This document shows positions 9,423 through 18,402 of a stretch of 64,000 bases of DNA, piece by piece; positions within the stretch are counted from its first letter, which is position 1; each line of letters opens with the position of its first letter. Under the pieces are notes generated by a model. The model made no database searches. It was given only the letters and a program-made list of their open reading frames with translations, and was not told the origin of the DNA. Both the position numbers and the translations under genes were made by a program. The stretch comes from an uncultured Acidobacteriia bacterium (GTDB lineage: Bacteria; Acidobacteriota; Terriglobia; Bryobacterales; Bryobacteraceae): contig CAIRSA010000102.1 in NCBI GenBank assembly GCA_903881085.1, positions 1 through 64,000 of the forward strand. Reading direction: 5' to 3'.

Positions 9423-10115
9423 TCACCGCTCTGTCACGCCATCGCCATCGAACCGGTAGCCCAGACCGCGCAGCGATACCAGGTAGCGCGGCGACTCCAC
9501 ATCGGGCTCGATCTTCTTGCGCAAATTCGTCACCTGGTTATCCACCACGCGGTCAGTCACATTGGTCCCCGTGCCCCACACCATATCGAGCAATCGCGCG
9601 CGCGAAAGCACGCGGCCGGAGTTGCGCACAAAGGCGGCCAGCAGCTTGAACTCAAGCGCCGAAAGCTCCACTACTTTCGTCCCGCGGCGCAACTGGCAGC
9701 TTACGAAGTCGAGTTCGGCGTCGCCAAACCGGTACACCTCGGCGGCGGGAGCGTTGGAGCGCCGCAGATGGGCCTTGATCCGTGCGCGCAATTCCCGCGT
9801 GCTGTAAGGCTTGGTAATGTAGTCGTCCGCGCCCAATTCCAACCCCAACACCTTTTCGGCTTCCTGCGTCTTTGCCGTCAGCAACAGAATGCGCGTCTCA
9901 ATCCCGCTGCGGCGCACTTCGCGGCACACCTCGAGGCCATCCTTCCCCGGCAGCATCACATCCAGCAGAATCAGGTCGAATGCATTGGTCAGGGCCATTC
10001 GCACTGCCGTCACGCCGTCCGCCGCGGTTTCCGTCGCATAGCCCTCGCGCCGCAGGTCGTCTTCCAGCACCATGGCGATGCTCGGCTCGTCTTCCACAAT
10101 CAGGATTCTCTTCAT
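9423..10115 (-). CDS. OmpR/PhoB-family response regulator (module 1)
   Basis: It is a 230-residue regulator. The receiver domain (about 1-115) has acidic residues in VEDEP, phospho-acceptor Asp52 in LLDVMLPGKDG, and the conserved Thr and Lys in LLTAK and ITKPY. A winged-helix DNA-binding domain follows (about 130-225; LSALEFKLLAAF, NLRKKIE, RGLGYRF). The ATG at 10115 overlaps the stop of the histidine kinase in an ATGA, showing translational coupling. Its likely target is the promoter of this operon or of the propeller gene, which is inferred. It is paralogous to the regulator at 15488-16162. Confidence 0.93.
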   Translation of the reverse strand: MKRILIVEDEPSIAMVLEDDLRREGYATETAADGVTAVRMALTNAFDLILLDVMLPGKDGLEVCREVRRSGIETRILLLTAKTQEAEKVLGLELGADDYITKPYSTRELRARIKAHLRRSNAPAAEVYRFGDAELDFVSCQLRRGTKVVELSALEFKLLAAFVRNSGRVLSRARLLDMVWGTGTNVTDRVVDNQVTNLRKKIEPDVESPRYLVSLRGLGYRFDGDGVTER

Positions 10116-11986
10116 CTTTGTTCCGCCTGTGCGGGCAGCAGTATGGTGAACCGGCACCCGTGTCCCGGTACGCTCTGCAGTTCCAACATTCCGCCGTGCG
10201 CCTTTACGATCTGTTCCGCCATGGCCAGCCCGATGCCCGTGCCCTTCACGCCCATGCTCTTTGCCGCTGCTCCTCGAACGAACTTGTGGAACACATCCCG
10301 CTGTTCCGCCTTGGGTATTCCGGGCCCTTGGTCCTCCACTGAGATGCCTGTCAGATCGCCCCTACGTTCCACCGTCACCTGCACAGGTGACGTTTCTGGC
10401 GAATACTTGATGGCGTTGTCCAATAGATTCCTGACTGCCAGCGCGATAGCGTCCGCGTCGCCGTGGACTGGAAACTGCTCCGCGGGCGGACGCAATTCCA
10501 ACCGCTCCGCAACGGAAGACGAAATGCCGCGAAACTCATCCACCACGCGATGCACCAGCTCGGTGGCGCTCAGGCCTTCCATGCGATAAGTGCGGCGGCC
10601 CGCCTCCATGCGTCCGAAATCCAGCAGGCTCTCCACCATCCCCTGCAGCCGACGCGTCTCTCTTCCCAGCATGCGGTAATACTGGGGCAGGCGTTCCGCC
10701 ATCACGCCGCCCTCTTCCAGCATGTCCGTGGCGTGGCTCATCGCGGTAAGCGGAGTGCGAAACTCGTGCGAGACGGCGGCCACGAAGTCCGATTGCAATC
10801 GCGCTACGCTCAACTCACGGTGCACCGCGCGAAACACGAAAAATCCGGCCGCGGCAATCGCCAGTACCACCAATGCGAAGCCCGCGGAAAGCAGATTGCG
10901 CCGCGTCTCCCATAGTTGGCGCGCGCCGGATGGATCGGCCGGCCCCACGCCGATCGTCCACGGCAACCCTGTCTCGCGGTAGCTCTTCGTCAAAGCCGCG
11001 CCGCCTCCCCACAGAATGCCGCCCGAAGGGTCAAGCAGTGCGGCCCGTACTTGCAGGCTCTGGAGCATCGGCGCGGCCGGCGCCATCAGCTTGCCGATGC
11101 CGCTCACGATCGCTGCCGTGCCGCCGGGCGCGCGCCGCCATACCGTGGCGAATGCGCGGCCATCGCTCTGCCATGTCGAGCGCCCCGCAGCCTCATCGCT
11201 CCAGCGCGGCCAAAACTCCTGCACCGCTTCGGCCAGGCGCAACGCATCGGTGGCTTGCGTTTCCAGTGGCACTGCTTCGGAATAGAACGCGAAGGTCCCA
11301 CGATCGATGCGCAGCCGTCCTTCGCGGAGCACCGCGGCAAGCGATGCCGCTTCTCGCTTCGCTTGGTCTGCCTTGCCAAGTAGCTTCAGCATTTCCACCA
11401 TCTCGCGCCGCGCCATCAGTTCGGCGGGGGTTCCTGCTACCGTAGTCTCGCTCAATTGGCGCAGCTGCTCGTACACGGCAAGTGCTTGCTGAAAATTTCG
11501 CTGCTTGCGCAGGCAGCGCGCCAGTCGCATCAGGGCACCAGCCCGCTGCGGGCGGTTGGCAACTGTTCCGAGGCTCCGGTAAATCGCCATCGCTTCGCTG
11601 AATTGTTCTCGAAACTCTCTGGCTTCGCCCTCAGCGAAAAGCGCGGCTGGCGCTTCCGCTGCTGGCGATATCCGCGGATAATACGGAAGCCGCACGCCCT
11701 GCTGCTGATGGACTCCACGGTTATCGAAGACTAGCAGCACGCCGCCCTCCGGCGCAGCCGCCGGCAGGAGGGCCTCCCACTGCGCCAGCGCCCGTTCCGA
11801 TTCGCGTGCGAGCACGTTGGCCGCATTATCCAGTTGTTCCCTTTGGCGTTGATTGTCCAGGGATCGTTCCTGGTCGAGCAGGCGCCATCCCAGCCATCCC
11901 AATGCCCCGAGCGGAAGCCCCGCCAGAGCGAGGAAGAGTGCAAGCAGCTTGGCCGGCGAGTTTGGACTTGACGCCATGCTCTCCAT
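10112..11986 (-). CDS. Sensor histidine kinase with TPR-like periplasmic domain (module 1)
   Basis: This is a 624-residue membrane kinase. The first transmembrane helix is at about 14-35 (LLALFLALAGLPLGALGWLGW). A periplasmic region of about 330 residues includes TPR-like helices (RAGALMRLARCL, QQALAVYEQLRQL). The second helix is at about 372-392. HisKA follows, with phospho-acceptor His407 in VSHEFRTPLT, then HATPase_c (N box NLLDNAIKYS, DQGPGIP, KGTGIGLAM). It overlaps the regulator by 4 bp. The start may be this ATG or the next one three codons in. The intact copy serves as reference for the split second kinase at 16164-21647. Confidence 0.92.
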   Translation of the reverse strand: MESMASSPNSPAKLLALFLALAGLPLGALGWLGWRLLDQERSLDNQRQREQLDNAANVLARESERALAQWEALLPAAAPEGGVLLVFDNRGVHQQQGVRLPYYPRISPAAEAPAALFAEGEAREFREQFSEAMAIYRSLGTVANRPQRAGALMRLARCLRKQRNFQQALAVYEQLRQLSETTVAGTPAELMARREMVEMLKLLGKADQAKREAASLAAVLREGRLRIDRGTFAFYSEAVPLETQATDALRLAEAVQEFWPRWSDEAAGRSTWQSDGRAFATVWRRAPGGTAAIVSGIGKLMAPAAPMLQSLQVRAALLDPSGGILWGGGAALTKSYRETGLPWTIGVGPADPSGARQLWETRRNLLSAGFALVVLAIAAAGFFVFRAVHRELSVARLQSDFVAAVSHEFRTPLTAMSHATDMLEEGGVMAERLPQYYRMLGRETRRLQGMVESLLDFGRMEAGRRTYRMEGLSATELVHRVVDEFRGISSSVAERLELRPPAEQFPVHGDADAIALAVRNLLDNAIKYSPETSPVQVTVERRGDLTGISVEDQGPGIPKAEQRDVFHKFVRGAAAKSMGVKGTGIGLAMAEQIVKAHGGMLELQSVPGHGCRFTILLPAQAEQR

Positions 11987-12278
11987 TGTATGAGTGAAGA
12001 TCAGGCTGTCGTCACTGGATTGTCAGGCTTGTGTCATTCTGTCTTGGGAGGAATCGGAAACGACTGCTCTTTGAGTTATTACTCGTACATGCGAATCGCC
12101 TGCGACATCCGAGGACATCGAATATCTCAAAGGGTGTGGCGGGCGATTCGCCTGCCCGCTCGCTTGCGAGCGCTATGTTTTCAACCTTGGCTGAACATGC
12201 TCCCGCGAAAAACGAGTGGTAAGGGATTGTGGATCGGCTTACCGGCCTATCGGGAACATCGTTTGCCGGTCTCATAGA
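11987..12278. other. Intergenic region without a recognisable gene
   Basis: It lies between the kinase start and the PIN toxin. A hairpin-like run (GGCGGGCGATTCGCCTGCCC, then GCTCGCTTGCGAGC) is seen at about 12138-12174; it probably generates the open frames in this area. No coding sequence is supported. Confidence 0.5.
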
Positions 12279-12749
12279 TCATCCACCGCCCGAATCAAGC
12301 TGCAAATCGTTCCATGCATACGCAGGAGTGAACAGCGCTAGATGCCGGACATTCGTTGTGGCAATCACAGTTTTGCTGTCACTTCGCGACAACGCCCACG
12401 CCTGTGCCGACAAAATCATATCCGCATCAAGCGATAAGTCTGCAGCCGACTGGCGGCCAAGATTGCGGGCGGTTGCCCAATACTCGGCAGCTTTAAGCAT
12501 GACCGAAGTGGTTATGGGCGCATAATCGAGCAGATTCTTCAAGGCGTCAAGCCGGCCCAGACCCTGCTGCTTACCCGCACGAATTAATTCACGTCGAACT
12601 TCGTAGTCTGCAATTTCAGGAATCACAATTTGTGCACCTGATCGAGCAATCTTAGCCAGCCAATTCTTGCATGCTTCGTTTTCCGGTGAGCTTTTCGGGT
12701 TTGTGACCATGCACAGCGGCCCGGCATCAAGCAATACAATCAGGTTCAT
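12279..12749 (-). CDS. PIN-domain toxin
   Basis: It is a 156-residue PIN-like protein. It has an N-terminal Asp in VLLDAGPLCM, a conserved Glu in IPEIADYEVRREL, a mid-domain acidic cluster in DLSLDADMILSAQAWAL, and a C-terminal TTNVRHL strand. The arrangement fits type II VapC-like ribonucleases. Its ATG overlaps the stop of the 67-residue partner upstream (ATGA at 12746-12749), the typical coupling of antitoxin and toxin. Confidence 0.8.
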   Translation of the reverse strand: MNLIVLLDAGPLCMVTNPKSSPENEACKNWLAKIARSGAQIVIPEIADYEVRRELIRAGKQQGLGRLDALKNLLDYAPITTSVMLKAAEYWATARNLGRQSAADLSLDADMILSAQAWALSRSDSKTVIATTNVRHLALFTPAYAWNDLQLDSGGG

Positions 12750-12949
12750 GGGAAGAGTTTGTAGCCCTCAGGCCGATTCTCATCCAAGGACTTTCGAAGC
12801 GTGTTGAATGTTTCGCGCTGCTCCCGCTCATCACCCTCCATCCATTCATTAAGCAGCCCTGTCAAGTCGGATGGATCCAGCTTCCGCACCTGTATAGATT
12901 CACGCCGTGGCATTTGCATAGACTGTTCGTGGCTGATTGCGTCAGGCAT
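12746..12949 (-). CDS. Putative antitoxin partner of the PIN toxin
   Basis: It is a 67-residue acidic protein (RKLDPSDLTGLLNEWMEGD, ENRPEGYKLFP) directly upstream of and overlapping the PIN toxin by 4 bp. No DNA-binding fold is evident, so its role as antitoxin rests on position and size. It starts only 16 bp after the end of a UPF0175-family gene, so the three may form one transcript. The start may also be an internal ATG (MQMPRRES). Confidence 0.6.
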   Translation of the reverse strand: MPDAISHEQSMQMPRRESIQVRKLDPSDLTGLLNEWMEGDEREQRETFNTLRKSLDENRPEGYKLFP

Positions 12950-12965
12950 CCTTCTACCTCTGTTC

Positions 12966-13277
12966 CTATCTTAATACCTTAAACGCGCGGCGAGGAATCG
13001 GAAACAACTGGCACGCGTTGAGTTGTGACAGCGTCCGCCGGTGTTCTTCCAACTCATCCAGATCGTAGTTGAGCCGAGGTACTCCATGGGCCGCAGCGAA
13101 ATCCATGAACGCGGCTAGAGGCGACCCGCACAGCTCGGCAGCGCGGCCTGGCGAGACAACTCCTTCGCGAAAGAGTTCCAGCGCGATGATCTTTGCGACA
13201 CCCAAAGAGGCGTCGCCTTGTTCCAGCTTGGCAACGGAAACAAGTTCCGCGGGCAAGGCCACATTCACTGGAACCAT
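12966..13277 (-). CDS. UPF0175-family antitoxin-like protein
   Basis: It is a 103-residue protein with the UPF0175 pattern (ALELFREGVVSPGRAAELCG, FMDFAAAHGVP, YDLDELEEHRRTL), similar to the shorter protein at 24222-24485. The family normally precedes a DUF3368 PIN toxin. Here the next genes are instead a 67-residue protein and a different PIN protein, so either the partner was swapped or this is a three-gene module. Confidence 0.75.
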   Translation of the reverse strand: MVPVNVALPAELVSVAKLEQGDASLGVAKIIALELFREGVVSPGRAAELCGSPLAAFMDFAAAHGVPRLNYDLDELEEHRRTLSQLNACQLFPIPRRAFKVLR

Positions 13278-13317
13278 ACCTCTAATCTAGTTCAGGGCCG
13301 TGCTGTGGGAAAATGTG

Positions 13318-13388
13318 TGGCGGAACGGCAAACTTCGCAAGATGCGATCATTGCCCACCGTCCGCCAGACTGAGTTGCCGGGGACCGG
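13318..13388. repeat. GGCGGA...TCCGCCAGAC repeat past the second propeller gene
   Basis: GTGGCGGAACGGCAAACTTC...CCGTCCGCCAGACTGAGTTG is related in sequence and position to the repeat at 7300-7343. Both lie immediately beyond the stop codon of a PD40 propeller gene and share the trailing CCTAC that begins the stop-codon region. Duplication of the whole operon with its 3' flank would explain this. Confidence 0.45.
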
Positions 13389-13389
13389 C

Positions 13390-15408
13390 CTACTTGGCCT
13401 TCGGCAGCAAGTTTTCCAATGCCCAGATTTCAGACGTGCCGGTTCCGGCGGCATAAAAGATCCTCTTGCCATTCGGATGGACCATTATCTTGTCCAGAAA
13501 CTTTGCCTCAATGCCGGTTTCGCCCGGTTGACCTCCTGCCACGGCGATCCGCAGCAACTTCATCCTGCTGCCACGCTCCGCCTCGCTGATGAATATGAGA
13601 TGCTGTCCATCCGGCTCGAACGCTAAAGCCCCGATCATCGCAGGACCGCGGACGCGGTAAACCTCCCGCCCCGCTCCTCCCGCGGACGGCATGACTTCGA
13701 TCACATCGTCGTTCCCTTCCGTCCTAGCAAACGCCAATTGGCTCCCATCCAGCGAAAGGGATAGAGAGATATAGTCCCTTCGCCCCCCTTGTCCTTTCGC
13801 CAATTCGCGTTCATTGCCGGCCCCGATCTCCCACGCCATCACATGCCACAGCCGGTCACCGCCTTGCCACTGGCAGTAGTATAGGGTGCGCCCGTCTGGA
13901 GAAACGTTCATCTCGCCCGAAATCCCCTTGACATCTTTCAAAGGCGTGATTGCCCCGGTGTTCGTGTCAAATTTGAGAAATCCATACTTAGGATTTTGCC
14001 CCCAATCGCTAATTGCAAGCGATTTGCCATCGGGGAACATGGCCGAGTTTTGCGCAAACGGCAATTCCGTCGGGAAGGCCGTCTCTGCGCCAGTCTGAAG
14101 CGATTGAATCACTATGATAGATTTATCATCCGCGCTCCGGCGGAAAAAGGAAAGCCAGTTTCCATCGAGCGACATGGAAGGCTGCTTAGACATCCCGCCG
14201 GTCTGGAGCGAAACCGGCTCGGACTCGCCAACTACTTTCCCGGTGGCAGGATCGAACCCAACGGCCAGAGTCTGAGTCACCGACGATGTTTGTTTATAGT
14301 AATAGGCCCCTGCGGCGGTAAGTTTGCCTTTTAAGGCTTTGCCAAGATCACCCTTGATCAACTCAGGCCGGCCTTGGGCTTTTCCATTGGCGACGCGAAG
14401 CATCCAGAGATCGCGCATCACGCCGGGATACCGCTGGTCGCTTGTGAACAAAATCGCATTACCGTCGGGTGTCCATCGAGGGTCTTCGGCTGTCACGGGA
14501 TCCTTGAAAATCACCGTGTCGCTATGGTTCTCAACAGAGAGTAAATGCAGCTCATCCTTTGAAGGTTTAGAGCTTACGTCACGAGCTTAGACTACGAACT
14601 TGCCGTCTGGCGACAATTGAGGACTGACGAACTCCTCATCCTCTTTCAAGACAGTGGCAGCTCCGTCTGACAACGAGATCACCAGCAGTCGGTGCGGGTC
14701 CTTTTTGTTACACACCTGAACCAGCAACCGTTTTCCATCCGGAAACCAGCCTACGACCTCGTGCACAATGCGCCAATCTTCAGGCACGCGCCAGACCAGA
14801 CGCTCGTCTTTGCCATCCGCGCCAACTGTCCAGATTGCAGTTTCCTTGCCGGCATCGCGAACAAATGCGATGCTCTTGCCGTCGCTTGAAAACACTGGGC
14901 TATGCCCATCGCCTTTGGTTAGGATGCGAATCCCGCCGCTCCCCACCTCCCGCAGTTCCAGCCGCGATCTTTTGCGCTGCAGTAGAAAACGGCCATCGGG
15001 AGAGGGTCCGATTGCAGATTCTTCAGCGAAGCTGCCCATCGGAATCACACGTGCAGCTGGCCCAACCGCCGCCGCGTGTTTCGTCCCAAGATGCTTGCGT
15101 GCCTCGGCCACTGCGTCATGCTGATCCGCGAAGTCACTCACCACCCTCTCATACGCCTTGCGCGCCTCGGCATCGCCCACCATGTCGTAGCACTGCCCCA
15201 TCCGCACCAGCGCCTTCGCCGCCACTGCCCGATCCTTGCCTTGCGCGAGCTTCCGATAAGCCTCAATCGCCGCCTTTAAATTGCCGTCCACGCTCTCTTT
15301 GCGCATGGCCGCCTGCAAATCGATCTCCGCCCTCGGCCCTTGCTGAGCCGCCGCGCCGGCCGTGAAAAGCACGCCCGCGAAAAGGAAACCTGCTGTTAAT
15401 CGTTGCAT
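13390..15408 (-). pseudogene. PD40/TolB-like beta-propeller protein, interrupted by an in-frame TAA (module 2)
   Basis: This is the paralogue of the propeller at 7349-9361. It has the same layout: signal peptide (MQRLTAGFLFAGVLFTAGAAA), TPR-like head (GNLKAAIEAYRKLAQGKD, GQCYDMVGDAEARKAYERV), then PD40 blades (SPDGRFLLQR, SSDGKSIAFV, FPDGKRLLVQ, SPDGRTLYYC). After SPDGKFVV a TAA at 14589-14587 stops translation, yet the same frame continues at once with ARDVSSKPSKDELHLLSVEN through six more blades to ALENLLPKAK. In the family the stop position is normally tyrosine (FVVYARD), so a single-base TAY-to-TAA change is the simplest cause. A GTG restart at 14514 could give a 374-residue fragment without signal peptide. 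Confidence 0.85.
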
Positions 15409-15487
15409 GTGAATTGCCTCCATGAATGCAATCTACAGGTCGAAAGTGAGAGCTGATTGCGCGAACTGTGCCGTTTATGTGGCGTTT

Positions 15488-16162
15488 TCATTCCTCGCAC
15501 CGGTATCCAATCCCGCGCACGCTTACGATGTGACGCGGCTGTGCAGGGTCCGCCTCCATCTTCCGCCGCAACTTCACAACATGCGTATCCACCACCCGGT
15601 CCGTGACGAACACGCCGCTGCCCCACACTTCATCGATCACCTGCTTCCGCGTCACCACGCGCCCCGCGGTTTGCAGAAACACCTCCAGCATCTTCAGCTC
15701 TATCGCCGTCAAGTCAGTGCGCTCCCCGCCGCGCCTCAGCTCCGCCCGCGCAAAATCGATCTCGCAATCGCCGATCCGCCGCACCGCTTCCCCCTCTGGC
15801 GCGGCCCTTCGCAGCAGCGCCCGGATGCGCGCCCGCAGTTCGCGCGGACTGAATGGCTTGGTCACATAATCGTCCGCGCCCAGATCGAGCCCCATCACCT
15901 TCTCGGCATCCTGCGCCTTCGCCGTCAGCATCAGGATAGGCGTCCGCACCTTGGCTCGCCGCAAATCGCGGCACACTTCGAAGCCGTCCCGCCGCGGCAG
16001 CATCACGTCAAGCACAATCAGATCCCAAACCGCCTCGCGCCCGCGCCGGCTGGCTGTTTCGCCATCGCATACGGTCTCCACTTCGTAGCCTTCGTCGCGC
16101 AGGTCAAGTTGTAGTCCCAACGCGATGTCCGGTTCGTCTTCCACAATCAGAATCCGCTGCAT
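15488..16162 (-). CDS. OmpR/PhoB-family response regulator (module 2)
   Basis: It is a 224-residue regulator. The receiver domain has phospho-acceptor Asp52 in VLDVMLPRRDG plus VEDEP, LTAKAQ and VTKPF. A winged-helix DNA-binding domain follows (LTAIELKMLEVF, KLRRKME, RGIGYRC). The ATG at 16162 lies one base after the kinase stop codon. It is intact although its kinase and the downstream propeller gene are broken, so it may now be unphosphorylated by its own partner or be driven by the module 1 kinase. Paralogous to 9423-10115. Confidence 0.92.
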   Translation of the reverse strand: MQRILIVEDEPDIALGLQLDLRDEGYEVETVCDGETASRRGREAVWDLIVLDVMLPRRDGFEVCRDLRRAKVRTPILMLTAKAQDAEKVMGLDLGADDYVTKPFSPRELRARIRALLRRAAPEGEAVRRIGDCEIDFARAELRRGGERTDLTAIELKMLEVFLQTAGRVVTRKQVIDEVWGSGVFVTDRVVDTHVVKLRRKMEADPAQPRHIVSVRGIGYRCEE

Positions 16163-16163
16163 C

Positions 16164-17330
16164 TCACTCCTTCGCCGGCAGCACAATGGTAAACGTGCTG
16201 CCCCGGCCCGGTTCGCTTTCTACTTCTACCCGTCCGCCGTGCGCCTTGGCAATCTGGTCCACCATCGCCAGGCCCAGCCCGGTCCCCTTGATCCCCAGCC
16301 TGCGCGCATCGTCGCCCCGGCGAAAACGCGAAAAGATCGCGTCCTGCTCGTGCCGTGGAATGCCGATGCCGCCATCCCGCACCGCGATGCGCACGCTCCC
16401 CTCGCCGCGATCCACCCGCACTTCCACTCCGCCATGTTCCGGCGAGTATTTCACCGCGTTATCCAGCAGGTTCCAAATGGCCCGTGAAATCGCCTCGCTG
16501 TCCATCTCCGCCTCCGCCATGGTATCGCCGTGAACCGCAATGGCCGATCCGCCTGACGCTAGCTCTCCCTGAAAGTCGTCCACCGCGCGCCGCACCACCT
16601 CCGCGCAGTCGCAGCGTTCCAATCGGTTTTGCCGCGCCCCCGCCTCCATGCGTCCCGCTTCCAGCAGCGACTCCACCAGTCTCGTCAGCCGCTCCACCGC
16701 CCGTGCCTGTGCATCGTAGCAGATGCCGCGCCGTTCGGCGCTCAAATCCTCGCGCTCCCGCAACATGCCGGTGAACTGCCGTAGCGAGGTCAACGGTGTG
16801 CGAAATTCGTGCGACACTGCGGCCACGAAATCCGATTGCATCCGCGCCACTGCCAACTCTCGAGCCACCGCGCGGTAAATCAGGTAGCTGGCGATCAGCG
16901 CCATCGCTTCCAGCAGCGCCAGCCCCGCGATCAGCAGCCGCCTGCGCAGCGCAAACTCGCCATCCGGCTCTCTGGATTTGTCGCGCTTGCCGTCAGATTC
17001 CACGGCAGCCCCGTGTCCAGGGCGCTTCGCACCGCTCGTCGTAAGGACACGATACCGCCATCGCCCACGCTCAGCCGGACTCCGGGCTGTGCTGCCGCCG
17101 CCAGCCATTGCGATTCCACAAACCGCCCATCGGCTAGCAGGATGCGCAATGAACCTTCCTCCGCCCGCCACACCGCCGTCAGAGGCCTGGTGCCGCCTTG
17201 CACCGTCTCGCCGCCTGAGCCTTGCAACTGCCCCCGCTTGTCGTACAGCGTGGCTGCGGCTTCGGCGAAGCTCTCCGCCGAACTCTGCTTACCGTCGGTG
17301 CGTCCACTCCATTTGGCAGCGTCCTCGGCG
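16164..17330 (-). pseudogene. C-terminal half of split sensor histidine kinase (module 2)
   Basis: Reading from 17330 downward, the frame LYAEDAAKWSGRTDGKQSSA, then RPLTAVWRAEEGSLRILLAD and DTGLPWNLTASATNPES matches the periplasmic domain of the intact kinase at 10112-11986 (TGLPWTIGV). Near 16968-16978, in a CCAGAGAGCC run, the match jumps to another frame (REPDGEFALRRRLLIAGLAL) and continues through the second transmembrane helix, HisKA (VSHEFRTPLT) and HATPase_c (NLLDNAVKYS, GLGLAM) to the stop at 16164. Two defects are therefore visible: loss of the 5' half at about 17331 and a frameshift. The kinase core itself is uninterrupted over about 270 residues. Confidence 0.85.
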
Positions 17331-17563
17331 TACAGCTAGCTAAGTGGTTTGAAGTTGACACCAGACAACGCTTGCTAGCTGCTCCGAAGAATTATTTTAT
17401 GTTGCTAAGCAGAAAGAACTTAGCTTCGCCTTGCGGATTCAACGGCAGAACACTCGCAGATCAGCGGTGCTAATTATAGTCCTTCTTTACGATCCATTTT
17501 CAAATAGTCTCGCCAAAGAATCCGCCAAAGTATTTTTGTGGGGTAGGCACAAAATCTGGCACA
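17331..17563 (+). repeat. 233-bp direct repeat, copy 1
   Basis: It begins TACAGCTAGCTAAGTGGTTT and ends at about GGCACAAAATCTGGCACA. The second copy, at 22549-22781, has the same length and orientation; by eye most positions match and no net indel is needed. It contains an internal inverted repeat (GCTAAG...CTTAGC, about 17404-17425). Its left end coincides with the point where the kinase homology breaks off, so it probably marks an end of the inserted DNA. The minus strand of both copies ends in the same short peptide (VPDFVPTPQ, YFGGFFG), which I take as DNA identity, not proof of a gene. Confidence 0.8.
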
Positions 17564-17901
17564 CTGGAAAACGATCTCTTTAGACTCAACGATTGGGTGC
17601 ACCTTCCCGCCACCGACCCAGTGTCCGTTTTGCAGTGGTTTGGTTCCATATTTGGCTTGCGGTTGGTTTTTAACTCCTGTTTCGACTTTCTACCGGAGTT
17701 CAGCATGAACCTCCGATCAAATTGTTGAGACTCAACGTCGTGCGCGCGAGTGGAGGCTAAATAGGGCTGGTGGAGATCGAAAAGTTGAATTATGAAGAGT
17801 TGAAGCTTGCCGCAGGAATTGTCATTACGTTGCGCTCATTTGCTCAATATTCAGCCATAGTAAGCCTACCGTCCCGCAGCTAGCCGTGGTAAGATTCCAC
17901 C

Positions 17902-18402
17902 ATGGCACGTTTGCGAAAAGGTACCTCCCGAAGAATATCTCCAGATCAAGCGTCAACCCAATCTCAGAATGGTGATCCCATTTCAACTATTATTTTGGTT
18001 TGCGCGAATGTGTTGAATGAGGTAGACGGCGTCTTGAGTGCGATCCGGATTGTTGACGTCTTTGTAACAGAGCCGCAGCCAGAAATTCCAGTTGATAAGC
18101 AAGCAGTTTTAATGCGGGTACTCGTGATGTGTAAATTTATGCCCGAAGATAGTGGCGAACACGTCCTAGAGTTGCATCTCATCAGACCGGACGGCTCAGT
18201 CAGTCAGGTAGGCAGTCCCTTCAAGGGGAGTTGCGCGCCAAGTTCAAAATATGAAGCGACTCCAGGCGGTATCAACTTGGTTGCAGAAATAGGTGTTGTA
18301 CCCAAGCAGATGGGCACCCATTATTTCGCCGTCATGGTTGACGGTAAGGAAAGAGGTAGAGCCCCTGTTACGCTAGTTCGTAGTTCAGGCAAATCGAGAT
18401 AG
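17902..18402 (+). CDS. Hypothetical protein, DUF6941-like beta-rich fold (tentative)
   Basis: It is a 166-residue protein. The N-terminal 25 residues are basic and polar, then comes STIILVCANVLNEVDGVLSA, HVLELHLIRPDGSVSQVG, INLVAEIGVVPKQMG and THYFAVMVDGKERGRAPVTL. This pattern (early 'ILCANV..NGVL', central 'H.LEL.L..PDG', final 'VDG.E.ARVPL.V') recalls small beta-sandwich proteins of the DUF6941 type, whose role is unknown. It lies in the inserted segment and overlaps the 3' end of the convergent gene at 18368. No signal peptide is seen. Confidence 0.65.
   Translation: MARLRKGTSRRISPDQASTQSQNGDPISTIILVCANVLNEVDGVLSAIRIVDVFVTEPQPEIPVDKQAVLMRVLVMCKFMPEDSGEHVLELHLIRPDGSVSQVGSPFKGSCAPSSKYEATPGGINLVAEIGVVPKQMGTHYFAVMVDGKERGRAPVTLVRSSGKSR

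Noticed and set aside
9192-10589. 465-codon plus-strand frame
   Set aside because: Antisense to the response regulator and kinase of module 1, whose domains are unmistakable; it arises from high GC content.
17500-17706. Small minus-strand frame ending VPDFVPTPQ...YFGGFFG, with a relative at 22718-22969
   Set aside because: Only the part inside the 233-bp repeat is shared; the upstream parts are unrelated. It is therefore explained by DNA repetition, not a conserved peptide.
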